A stretch of 64,000 nucleotides of DNA, taken from Prosthecobacter gellanilyticus. GTDB taxonomy: Bacteria > Verrucomicrobiota > Verrucomicrobiia > Verrucomicrobiales > Verrucomicrobiaceae. This document shows, piece by piece, positions 28,530-35,973 of this stretch. The notes beneath the pieces were generated by a model. The model saw only the letters and a program-made list of their open reading frames with translations, searched no databases and was not told where the DNA came from. Within the stretch, counting starts at the first letter, position 1. Every line of letters starts with the position of its first letter. The translations under genes and the position numbers were made by a program. Location of the stretch: positions 124,001 to 188,000 of the forward strand of contig NZ_BKAG01000006.1 of NCBI RefSeq assembly GCF_007992435.1. The letters run 5' to 3'.

Positions 28530-29348
28530 ATGCGTATTCTTCTGCCCCTTCTCTTTCTTCCGTGCCTTGCCCTGGCTCAAAACTCCGTCAATCCACCGAA
28601 GGGTGAGCCGACGAATGCTGCCGAGGCTGCCGTGCAAAAAGCGAAGGCGGATGCCGAAGTGGATGCAAAGTATCAAGAGCTGGTGGCCAAGCTGCCGCCG
28701 GACCAGCAGGCTTGGGAAAAGGTGCTGCAGGACCAACTCGGCGGCTTCTACCTGCCTATCCACAAGCGTGAAAAGATCATGGGGCGCTCCAGCGCCTGGG
28801 ATTTTGTTCAGGATGATCCGAAACTGCCGCGCGTGCTCTTGATCGGCGACTCGGTATCGCGTGGTTACACGCAGGCCGTGCGCAAAGCGCTGGCTGGGAA
28901 GGTGAACGTGCATCGTGCTCCGGCGAACTGCGGGCCGACGGCCACGGGCCTGAAGAACATTGATGTCTGGCTCGGCGATGGGAAGTGGGACCTCATTCAT
29001 TTTAACTTCGGCATCCATGATCGGAACACGCCGATCCCCGATTATGAGCAGCGCCTCACGCAACTGGTCGAGCGGTTGCAGAAGACCGGTGCGAAGCTCA
29101 TGTGGGCCAGCAGCACGCCCTGCCCGGACACGAAGGACGGTAAATACAAAGCCGCGCCGATCCCGGAGCGCAATACCGCGGCGGCTGAGGTGATGAAAAA
29201 GCATGAGATTCCGGTCGATGACCTCTTCACGGCCATCACCCCGCACCTCGCCGCGATGCAGAATCCTGATGATGTGCACTTCAATGCCAAGGGGTATGAT
29301 TTCCTTGGCGAGAACGTGGCGAAGGCTATTGAGGCGCAACTGAAGTAA
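28530..29348 (+). CDS. Secreted SGNH/GDSL hydrolase
   Basis: 272 residues with a signal peptide (MRILLPLLFLPCLALA, then QNSV). A short helical Ala/Lys-rich segment (29-60) precedes the hydrolase. Block I is LLIGDSVSRGY with Ser108; block III-like FGIHDRN lies near 162; block V is DDVHFN with Asp247 or 248 and His250. SGNH enzymes hydrolyse esters such as acetylated sugars; here the target is unknown. The following DUF1080 gene starts 32 bp later on the same strand, so they may be co-transcribed. Confidence 0.85.
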   Translation: MRILLPLLFLPCLALAQNSVNPPKGEPTNAAEAAVQKAKADAEVDAKYQELVAKLPPDQQAWEKVLQDQLGGFYLPIHKREKIMGRSSAWDFVQDDPKLPRVLLIGDSVSRGYTQAVRKALAGKVNVHRAPANCGPTATGLKNIDVWLGDGKWDLIHFNFGIHDRNTPIPDYEQRLTQLVERLQKTGAKLMWASSTPCPDTKDGKYKAAPIPERNTAAAEVMKKHEIPVDDLFTAITPHLAAMQNPDDVHFNAKGYDFLGENVAKAIEAQLK

Positions 29349-29380
29349 GCAAGACTCCAATACTCCATCACTCCGCTGCC

Positions 29381-30163
29381 ATGCGCTCCATTCTCTCCAC
29401 GCTTCTTCTGTTCGCCACAGCAGCCTTCGCGGCTGACGACGGTTTCACACCTCTCTTCAATGGCAAGGACCTCACGGGTTGGGATGGGGATCCGAGGCTG
29501 TGGAAGGTGGAGAATGGCATTGTCATCGGCACCTGTGCGGGGCCGGAGGATCTGCCTAACAACACGTTTCTCATCTGGCGAGGTGGCAAGGTGAAGGATT
29601 TTGAGCTGCGTGCGACGGTGCGCGTGATTGGCGATAACAACAGCGGCATCCAGTACCGCAGCCGTGAGGTTCCTGAGGTCGCGCCGTGGGTGATCACGGG
29701 TTATCAGTCGGACATTCATCCTGCGATCGAGCACACGGGCATGACGTATGAGGAACGTGGGCGTGGGATCTTCGGGCTCAATGGTAAGAACGTCCTGCTG
29801 GATCCTGAGGGCGTGCTCTGGCAGCTCAGCGAGCACCCGCCGGTGAAGGTGGATGTGAGCCAATGGAATGAGTATGTCATCATCGCAAAAGGCAACCATC
29901 TGTCGCATCAGATCAACGGGCTGACGACGTCTGAGCTGATCGATCACGATGCGAAGAAGCGGGCTCTTGAGGGGCTGCTTGCCATCCAGCTTCATCGTGG
30001 CAATGCGAACCGGGTGGAGATCAAGGACCTGCGTCTGAAGGTGCTGCCGGAGGCGCCGCTGATCCCCTTTGATGCTGCGAAGCTGAGCGGTGCCACGAAG
30101 ATTGAGAAGCCGAAGACGAGTCGCCCTCAAGGGACTGGGCCGGTGGTGCCAGCGAAGAAGTGA
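29381..30163 (+). CDS. Secreted DUF1080 (3-keto-disaccharide hydrolase-like) protein
   Basis: 260 residues with a signal peptide (MRSILSTLLLFATAAFAADD). The jelly-roll signature of the family is plain: FTPLFNGKDLTGWDGDPRLW, VENGIVIGT, FELRATVRVIGDNNSGIQYR, and WNEYVIIAKGNHLSHQINGL near 165. The C-terminal 25 residues are Lys/Pro-rich. The family is greatly expanded in Planctomycetes and Verrucomicrobia, and some members hydrolyse 3-keto-glycosides. Co-transcription with the upstream SGNH hydrolase suggests a role in extracellular sugar-conjugate breakdown. Confidence 0.88.
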   Translation: MRSILSTLLLFATAAFAADDGFTPLFNGKDLTGWDGDPRLWKVENGIVIGTCAGPEDLPNNTFLIWRGGKVKDFELRATVRVIGDNNSGIQYRSREVPEVAPWVITGYQSDIHPAIEHTGMTYEERGRGIFGLNGKNVLLDPEGVLWQLSEHPPVKVDVSQWNEYVIIAKGNHLSHQINGLTTSELIDHDAKKRALEGLLAIQLHRGNANRVEIKDLRLKVLPEAPLIPFDAAKLSGATKIEKPKTSRPQGTGPVVPAKK

Positions 30164-30209
30164 TTTGGTAGAAAGATTTCAATCTTTTACCCTTCGGTTT
30201 TGTTCTGAC

Positions 30210-31706
30210 TCAGGCGGAAGCGTGCTCCTTGGCCGGGCCACGTGAGCATGCCAGGCCCACGATCATGGTGAGCAGGCAGCCGAGGAGGGTGAACCAGAGG
30301 AAGGAGACAAGCTGCTCGGGCTTCTGGGCGGTGAAGATGCCGTTTTGATAGAGGTAGAGGCTGAGGATGCCGACAAAGCCGGCGAAGCAGCCGGTGAGGG
30401 CTCCTCTTGTGGTGGCGCGTTTCGTGAACATGCCGAGGAAGAAGAGTCCGAGGAGCGGGCCACCGATGAGGCCGATGATGGTGTTCACGGACTCGACGAG
30501 ATTTCCAGGCATCTTGGCGACGGCAAAGGCGAGGAGCATGACCAGGATGCCATAACCCACGGTGATGCGGCGCGCATTGCTGACCTGGGTGCTGGCGGAG
30601 CCGTCCTTCACGCCGGAGAGGCGCTGCTGGAAATCGACGACGGTGGCGGAGGCGAGGGAGTTCAAGCCAGAGGAGATGACGGACATGCTGGCCGCGTAGA
30701 TGGCTGCGATGAGCAGGCCTGGTAGGCCCGCTGGAAGCTGGGTGACGACGAAGTAGGGAAGGATCTGATCGGGCTTCTCGATCAAGCCTGCAGCGATTGG
30801 ATCGCCATGCACTTTGTAGAAGGCGTAGAGCACGAGGCCGGTGCCGTAAAAGAGTGCGAGCACGACGGGGACAGACCAGAGTTTGATCCAAAGGGAGCGC
30901 TGGGAGTCCTTCAGGCTGCCTGCGGTGAGATAGCGCTGCACGCTGACTTGGTCCGTGGCCATCTGCACCAGATGCAGGAACCCTGCAGCAATGAGCACGC
31001 CGCCAAGGTTCACGCGTTCGGAAAGGGAGAAGGACAGGCTGAGGTCCATGCGGCCGTCTGCTACAACGGTTTCCCACATGCCGCCGAAGCCGCCGGGGAT
31101 CTTTCCGAGAGCGACAATGACGATGATGAGTTGGCCGCCGAAGAGCACACAGAGCTGCATGAGGTCCGTCCAGATCACGGCGCGCATGCCGCCAAGCGCG
31201 GTGTAGGTGGTGGTGATGGCGCCGAAACTGAGGATGGTGACCCAGAGCGGGAGCCCGGTGACCTTCTCCAACGCCAGTGCCGGAGCATAGGTGGCGGCTG
31301 CGAGCCATAGCACCACGCGGAAGATGAAGAGCCCGGAGGCCAGCAGGCGTGCGGACAGGGAGAAGCGTTCCTCTAAAATTTGGTAGGCCGTGAAGTAGCG
31401 CGACTGGTAGAACTTCGGCAGCATCCAAATCGCGGTGAAGGGTGTGGCGATGAAGAAGGCCAGCATGGCATAGGCAAAGCCGAAGCCGTTCCGGTAGACC
31501 TCCGCAGGTCCGGCCAGATAACTGATGCCGGAGAAGAGGGCTGCCAGGATGGACATGGCCACGAGCACGCTGTTCATGCCGCGTCCCGCGAGGAAGTATT
31601 CGCCTAACGATGTTTTAGGGCCGCGAGCGGCGAACAGTCCCACCCCCACGGAGATTGCGAGGTAGACGCCGAAGATCGTGTAGTCGATCCAGGAGAAGTG
31701 ATTCAT
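30210..31706 (-). CDS. Sodium:solute symporter (SSS family)
   Basis: 498 residues with about 13 membrane segments. Family hallmarks: LAGRGMNSVLVAMSILAALF near 40, TTTYTALGGMRAVIWTDLMQ near 165-185, and ISSGLNSLASATVVDFQQR near 345. Members carry sugars, sugar acids, sialic acid, proline or pantothenate with sodium. It is the last gene of a four-gene minus-strand set (RraA-like, HpcH aldolase, SDR, symporter), beginning 24 bp after the SDR stop, so it probably imports the sugar acid that set breaks down. It converges on the DUF1080 gene. Confidence 0.9.
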   Translation of the reverse strand: MNHFSWIDYTIFGVYLAISVGVGLFAARGPKTSLGEYFLAGRGMNSVLVAMSILAALFSGISYLAGPAEVYRNGFGFAYAMLAFFIATPFTAIWMLPKFYQSRYFTAYQILEERFSLSARLLASGLFIFRVVLWLAAATYAPALALEKVTGLPLWVTILSFGAITTTYTALGGMRAVIWTDLMQLCVLFGGQLIIVIVALGKIPGGFGGMWETVVADGRMDLSLSFSLSERVNLGGVLIAAGFLHLVQMATDQVSVQRYLTAGSLKDSQRSLWIKLWSVPVVLALFYGTGLVLYAFYKVHGDPIAAGLIEKPDQILPYFVVTQLPAGLPGLLIAAIYAASMSVISSGLNSLASATVVDFQQRLSGVKDGSASTQVSNARRITVGYGILVMLLAFAVAKMPGNLVESVNTIIGLIGGPLLGLFFLGMFTKRATTRGALTGCFAGFVGILSLYLYQNGIFTAQKPEQLVSFLWFTLLGCLLTMIVGLACSRGPAKEHASA

Positions 31707-31730
31707 CGGCGTCGGGAGTTGGAGGTGCGT

Positions 31731-32507
31731 CTATTTGGCCGTGTAGCCACCATCCACCGGCAAATTGGCGCCCGTGATGTAGCGTGAGGCATCGCTGAGC
31801 AGGAAGATTACGGAGCCGCCGAGATCATCATCATCCGCCATGCGGCCGAGCATGGTGTGCTCACAGTAGCGCTCGAGGAAGGGCTCCGGCTGGTTGTTGA
31901 AGAAACCGCCGGGAGAGAGGCAGTTCACGCGCACGCTCTGCGGGCCATAGAGCGAGGCGTAGAAGCGGGTGAGGTTCAGCATGCCGCCTTTGTGGAAGAA
32001 GTAGTCCGGCGGCATGTCACCCATGTTCGTGCCGGTGTAGAGCTCATAGCTCGGGCCGATCATGCCCTGGATGCTGCCGATGTTCACGATGCTGCCGCGT
32101 CCGGCATCTGCCATGGGTTTGCCGAAGTGGCGGTGCATGAGCATGAGGCCGGTGGCATTCACGCGCATGGAATCCGCGAACTGCTCTGCACTGCCGTTCG
32201 CGCCTTTCATCGGGCGCAGCACGGCGTTGTTCACGAGGCCGTCCAAGGGACCGAAGCGTTCATGCACGCGTGCTGCGAGCGCGGTGATGGAGGCTTCGTC
32301 GCCTTGATCGAGCTGCTCGGCGAAGACGGTGTTTCCTTTGGCGGTCTCTTCCTCGGCCACGATCTGGAGTTTTGCTAGATCACGGGCGGCGAGGATGAGC
32401 TTCGCACCTGTGCTGGCGAGCATGGCTGCGAGTCCGCGGCCATAGAGGCCAGCGCCTCCGGTGAGGAGGATGGTCTTGTCCTTGAGTGAGAATAGATCGT
32501 TAGGCAT
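31731..32507 (-). CDS. SDR-family oxidoreductase (sugar-acid cluster)
   Basis: 258 residues from the ATG at 32507 (MPNDLFSLKDKTILLTGG); a start at 32534 would be encoded by a dispersed repeat. TGGAGLYG at 16-23 binds the cofactor; LVNNAVLRPM is the NNAG-like motif; Ser145, Tyr169 and Lys173 fit the catalytic set; the ending ITGANLPVDGGYTAK is typical. It probably oxidises or reduces a sugar or sugar acid with NAD(P). It lies between the aldolase and the symporter on the same strand. Confidence 0.87.
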   Translation of the reverse strand: MPNDLFSLKDKTILLTGGAGLYGRGLAAMLASTGAKLILAARDLAKLQIVAEEETAKGNTVFAEQLDQGDEASITALAARVHERFGPLDGLVNNAVLRPMKGANGSAEQFADSMRVNATGLMLMHRHFGKPMADAGRGSIVNIGSIQGMIGPSYELYTGTNMGDMPPDYFFHKGGMLNLTRFYASLYGPQSVRVNCLSPGGFFNNQPEPFLERYCEHTMLGRMADDDDLGGSVIFLLSDASRYITGANLPVDGGYTAK

Positions 32508-32513
32508 GCCGGG

Positions 32514-32560
32514 ATTCTTTTTGACAGGATTCACAAGATTTCAGGATGACAGTATTTCAG
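32514..32560. repeat. Dispersed ACAGGATT repeat, single copy
   Basis: TTTTTGACAGGATTCACAAG followed by ATTTCAGGATGACAG, related to the inverted pair at 8632-8741. It fills the 87-bp gap between the aldolase and SDR genes inside an apparent operon. Confidence 0.6.
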
Positions 32561-32594
32561 AGACCAGGAGCTCAGTCCTGGAGCCATCATTCTG

Positions 32595-33410
32595 TCATTT
32601 CTTATTGGCATACACGGAGTCACTCGCTGCGGAGGCGTTGGTGCCGGTGAAGTCGTTGACGAGCTTTTTGAAGGCCCCACCGAGTTCGAGGACGTCGGCG
32701 CCGAGGGTGAACACTTTGGTGCCTTCGGCGATGACCTCGTCTTTTTGGCCATAGAGGGAGGCGACGGCGACGTGCTTGCCATGCTTCAGGGCGGCGGCGG
32801 CGACTTTCTTGCGAGCGGCGACGACTTCTGGATGGGTGGCCTGGCCGAGCTTGCCGATGCGGTGGCTGAAGTCGCCAGCGCCGAAGAGCAGCATGTCATA
32901 ACCAGGGACGGCGGCGATCTGGTCGACGATCTCCAGGGCTTCAGGGGACTCGATCTGCAGGATCACGAACTTCTCGGTGTTGCAGTGTTCCGCATACACG
33001 GTGAGCGGCACTTGGCAGAAGAGACCGTCCATGTTGCCCGCGTCGAGCGCCTTGCGGCCGAGGGGATGGCAGCGGACCATGTCGACGACATTGCGGGCCT
33101 CATCCACACTGGTGATGTGGGGAACCATGATGCCGGTGGCGTCGCACTCGAAGGGCTTCACATACTCGCTGTAGCCGCCTTTGTTCACGCGGACGATGGT
33201 GTCCATGTCATAGAGTTTTGCGGCACGGATCTGGTGCTCCATGTTCATCCAGTCATTCGGTACGTGCTCATTGCAGAGCCACACGCCGCTTGCTCCGGAG
33301 AGGCCGGCGAGCTCCACGATGCGTGGATCGCTCATGTTGAGCTTGAGGATGGTGCTGGTCTGGCCGGCACGGATTTCACGGAGGATGCGGGATGGGCGGA
33401 GCTGGGGCAT
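32595..33410 (-). CDS. HpcH/HpaI-family aldolase
   Basis: 271 residues. The barrel motifs of class II (metal-dependent) HpcH/HpaI aldolases are visible: DATGIMVPHITSVDEARNVV, FVILQIESPEALEIVDQIAA with metal ligand Glu154, and YDMLLFGAGDFSHRIG with Asp180. The enzymes cleave or form 2-keto-3-deoxy sugar acids, typically releasing pyruvate. Neighbours (a RraA-like protein upstream, an SDR and symporter downstream) fit a sugar-acid or hexuronate pathway. The exact substrate is not deducible. Gap to the preceding gene: 61 bp. Confidence 0.85.
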   Translation of the reverse strand: MPQLRPSRILREIRAGQTSTILKLNMSDPRIVELAGLSGASGVWLCNEHVPNDWMNMEHQIRAAKLYDMDTIVRVNKGGYSEYVKPFECDATGIMVPHITSVDEARNVVDMVRCHPLGRKALDAGNMDGLFCQVPLTVYAEHCNTEKFVILQIESPEALEIVDQIAAVPGYDMLLFGAGDFSHRIGKLGQATHPEVVAARKKVAAAALKHGKHVAVASLYGQKDEVIAEGTKVFTLGADVLELGGAFKKLVNDFTGTNASAASDSVYANKK

Positions 33411-33471
33411 GGTGGGGAAATGACGAATTGAGAATGACGAATGACTAACAAAAGATGAATCAAAGATGGGG

Positions 33472-34221
33472 CTACCACTCTCCCTGGCGCTGGAATTTGG
33501 ATTTCACGTTGGCGCTGAACTGGGTGATGGAGGCTTCGATCAGGGTCATGAGCTGCTCCTGGCTGAGGCCGGCATTGCTGCGGGAGGCGGCGATCACGGT
33601 CTCGCACTCGTTGGCATCCATGAAGCGGGCGGCATCGAGGAGCTTGGGCTGGTCTTCGGGAGGAATGACGAGAAAGCCGTGCTTGTCCGCGTGGATGAGA
33701 TCGCCGGGGCGCACTTTGCGGCCAAAGACCTCGACCTCGCAGCCCCAGCGCACGGGATGCACATGAGCATGACCGACGCAGAGACGACGTGCCAGTGCTT
33801 TGAAGCCTGCGTTGGTCATTTCATCCAGATCGCGGATGGCGCCGTCGGTGATGGTGCCGACGCAGCCGAGGGCGCGAAACATGTTGGCACTGACCTCACC
33901 CCAGGCGGAGCCGAGCACGTGAGGTTTATCCAGGTCCTGTACGACGATGATCTTTGGGCCTGGCATGCTGGCGATGTAGCTGCGGTATTGCTCGCCAGCC
34001 TGTGGGTTGGTGGTGCGATGTGACTTGTTACCGGGCTCGATGACGAGCGTGACTGCATAACCCACCATGGGGCCCATCTGTGGCATGAAGTCGCGGGTTT
34101 CCTCGACATTGAAGCCCTCCGCACCGGTATCGCACTTGGTGATTTGTTCCCAGCCATTGTAGATGGTGGGGGTGTTCCAGCGCTTGAGCTGGAGGAGGTC
34201 GGCGTGAGAGATGGCAGGCAT
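33472..34221 (-). CDS. RraA-family protein (4-hydroxy-4-methyl-2-oxoglutarate aldolase-like)
   Basis: 249 residues from the ATG at 34221; earlier in-frame starts give no family similarity. Residues 107-135 (WGEVSANMFRALGCVGTITD then GAIRDLDEM) form the RraA core, with R130-D131 matching the metal/substrate site of class II pyruvate aldolases. Family members include HMG/CHA aldolase, oxaloacetate decarboxylases and the RNase E inhibitor RraA; being first gene of a sugar-acid operon favours an aldolase or decarboxylase. Members are often mis-annotated as demethylmenaquinone methyltransferase. Confidence 0.82.
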   Translation of the reverse strand: MPAISHADLLQLKRWNTPTIYNGWEQITKCDTGAEGFNVEETRDFMPQMGPMVGYAVTLVIEPGNKSHRTTNPQAGEQYRSYIASMPGPKIIVVQDLDKPHVLGSAWGEVSANMFRALGCVGTITDGAIRDLDEMTNAGFKALARRLCVGHAHVHPVRWGCEVEVFGRKVRPGDLIHADKHGFLVIPPEDQPKLLDAARFMDANECETVIAASRSNAGLSQEQLMTLIEASITQFSANVKSKFQRQGEW

Positions 34222-34588
34222 GGTGGGAACAGCGGCGAGTCTGCGAATGGGATACGGCAGCGGCAAGACGGCGTTTCTGGTAACTGGGAGTTACCATTTC
34301 AGTTTCCAGGCTGAAAGACTCCCACGAGCTTCGGATTTCGCTGATAGGCGAAGTCCTCGCGTTGAAGTGGAGGCTTCAGCTGACGCTGGTTGTGAGGAGA
34401 GGGCGAAGTCCGGCGTGCCCAGATCGCCTAAAGGCTTCACTCCAACATTTGGCTGCGCAGGTCATGGGCAGGACGCAAGCAGCCCGATCGATCGAAATTC
34501 GCTGCGGACATACAAAATCCAAAGGCGGTGACGTTGCGCTTCGTGGAGCGCCATTCCTGTCGTGGGAGTGAGCGTGTTCTCTCAAGCC
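34222..34588. other. Divergent intergenic region with REP-like units
   Basis: 367 bp between the RraA-like gene (minus) and the repeat-protein gene (plus), so promoters for both should lie here. It contains a short palindrome GGTAACTGGGAGTTACC (34279-34295) and two family-A REP-like units (34361-34390 degenerate and inverted; 34414-34450). No gene is seen. Confidence 0.5.
34361..34450. repeat. REP-like family A, facing units
   Basis: 34414-34450 (GTGCCCAGATCGCCTAAAGG...ACTCCAACATTT) is nearly identical to the unit at 14455-14487; 34361-34390 (GTTGAAGTGGAGGCTTCAGC...) is a degenerate copy in the opposite orientation, like the pair near 14405. Confidence 0.75.
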
Positions 34589-35830
34589 ATGAAACTTACC
34601 TCCAACCCCCGCTTGATGCTGCTCGGCCTTTGCGCCCTCGGCATCACCGCGCTTCCTGCCCAGGAAGCCCCCAAGCCGGCGCCTTCACCCGCACCGGAAG
34701 CCCGTCGTGATGGCGACCAGCCACCCGGCCCCCGCCCTGAAGCCCGCCGTGAGGGGGATCAACCCGGAGCGCGTCCTGAGGCTCGTCGCGATGGCGATCG
34801 CCCAGGTCCTCGTCCCGATGCACAACGCGAGGGAGACAAGCCTGGACCTCGCCCGGAGGCGCGTGGTGAGGGTGATCAGCGCGGTCCGCGTCCTGAAGCA
34901 CAGCGTGATGGTGACAAGCCGGGGCCACGTCCAGAGGCGCGTGGTGAGGGTGACCAGCGTGGTCCTCGTCCAGAGGCTCAACGCGATGGTGAAAAACCTG
35001 GTCCTCGTCCCGAAGCGCGCCGTGAGGGCGAGCAGCGCGGCCCAGGTCCTGATGCGCGCCGTGATGAGCATCGGAATGGTCCACGTCCTGAAGCGCAACG
35101 CAACGGTCCGCGATCTGAAGCTCGCCGCGACGGAGATCAGCAGAGGCATGCACATCGTCCCGATGGAGATCGTGGACCTCGTGATCAGAAGCAGGCGCAT
35201 CGTGGCCCGTCACATGGTCGTGATGGTCAGCGTCATCAGCATGGGGATATGCATCGCCGTCATGAGCATCGCGGTCCTGGACCGCGTGAGTTTGCGGCTC
35301 GTGGAGATGGACGCGGACACGGACATCGGCATGGCCCGCCGCAGATGAAGCATGATCATCGTGAGCATCGCCCCGGTCCACCGTCGCATGATCGTGCGGA
35401 AGGCCGCATGCCGGAGCAGCGTTTCTCTGCGCCACGTCCTCCGAAACATCATCGTCCGCAGGGCCGCCGTCCTGATCATGGTGCTGATGCACAGAAGCAA
35501 CCTTTGGCAGGCCGTGGAGATGAAGGCCGCCGCCATTCCGGGCCTTCGCAGATGGGAAGAGAAGGTCATCGTCCAGAAGCAGGACGTGCGGATGCACATC
35601 GCCGTCCTGAAGGTCCGCCGATGAACAGGCCTGATCATGGTCAGCGTCCTGAGGCGCGTCGCGATGGGGATCGTGGGCCTTCCGGACCACGTCCTGAAGG
35701 TCAACGTTTCGAAGGCGGGCGCCCTGAAGGTGGACGGCCGGATCATGGTCCGGGTCCTGGGCCTGGCAGACCTGGTGATGGTGGGCGCGATGACCAGCGT
35801 CCGCGAGATGGCCGGGATCGTGCGGCTTGA
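34589..35830 (+). CDS. Secreted disordered protein with 13-residue RPEARRDGDQPGP repeats
   Basis: 413 residues from the ATG at 34589. A signal peptide (MKLTSNPRLMLLGLCALGIT, then ALPAQEA) is followed by about nine tandem 13-residue units of type RPEARRDGDQPGP (residues about 35-150), rich in Arg, Asp/Glu, Gly and Pro. Then comes a His-rich stretch (about 200-285: RHQHGDMHRRHEHRG, HGHRHGPP, MKHDHREHRPG) and more degenerate RPE/GGRPEGG repeats to the end. It should be intrinsically disordered, polyampholytic and possibly metal-binding. No homologous domain is recognised. The GC-rich repeat leaves all frames open, but the signal peptide identifies this one. A strong terminator follows. Confidence 0.75.
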   Translation: MKLTSNPRLMLLGLCALGITALPAQEAPKPAPSPAPEARRDGDQPPGPRPEARREGDQPGARPEARRDGDRPGPRPDAQREGDKPGPRPEARGEGDQRGPRPEAQRDGDKPGPRPEARGEGDQRGPRPEAQRDGEKPGPRPEARREGEQRGPGPDARRDEHRNGPRPEAQRNGPRSEARRDGDQQRHAHRPDGDRGPRDQKQAHRGPSHGRDGQRHQHGDMHRRHEHRGPGPREFAARGDGRGHGHRHGPPQMKHDHREHRPGPPSHDRAEGRMPEQRFSAPRPPKHHRPQGRRPDHGADAQKQPLAGRGDEGRRHSGPSQMGREGHRPEAGRADAHRRPEGPPMNRPDHGQRPEARRDGDRGPSGPRPEGQRFEGGRPEGGRPDHGPGPGPGRPGDGGRDDQRPRDGRDRAA

Positions 35831-35851
35831 TGGCCTGATGATTAGATCGGG

Positions 35852-35886
35852 AAAAAAGGCAGATGCATGGTGCATCTGCCTTTTTT
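35852..35886. terminator. Bidirectional intrinsic terminator
   Basis: A6-GGCAGATGCA / TGCATCTGCC-T6 with a TGG loop: a perfect 16-bp inverted repeat including the A and T runs. It can end both the plus-strand repeat-protein transcript and the minus-strand peptidase operon. Confidence 0.92.
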
Positions 35887-35912
35887 GTTAGGTTGGTGAA
35901 TGAGGTGACCTT

Positions 35913-35956
35913 GCGAAAGCGCCGGAGGGCCGGCGCAGTCCAGGACGCTTCGCGAC
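35913..35956. repeat. REP-like family C copy
   Basis: GCGAAAGCGCCGGAGGGCCGGCGCAGTCCAGGACGCTTCGCGAC, the best-preserved copy; the core GCGCCGGAGGGCCGGCGC is a near palindrome. It lies between the terminator and the 3' end of the dipeptidyl-peptidase gene. Confidence 0.75.
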
Positions 35957-35973
35957 TTCCTCGCTATGAGTTT

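Noticed and set aside
31602..31620. GCCTAACGATGTTTTAGGG as a possible inverted regulatory site
   Set aside because: It lies inside the symporter coding sequence and the second half is only a partial match; kept only as one copy of the dispersed word.
34644..35690. Long minus-strand frame (348 residues) and plus-strand frames in other phases over the repeat protein
   Set aside because: They arise because the GC-rich 39-bp repeat lacks stops in several frames; only the frame with the signal peptide (34589) has gene-like features.
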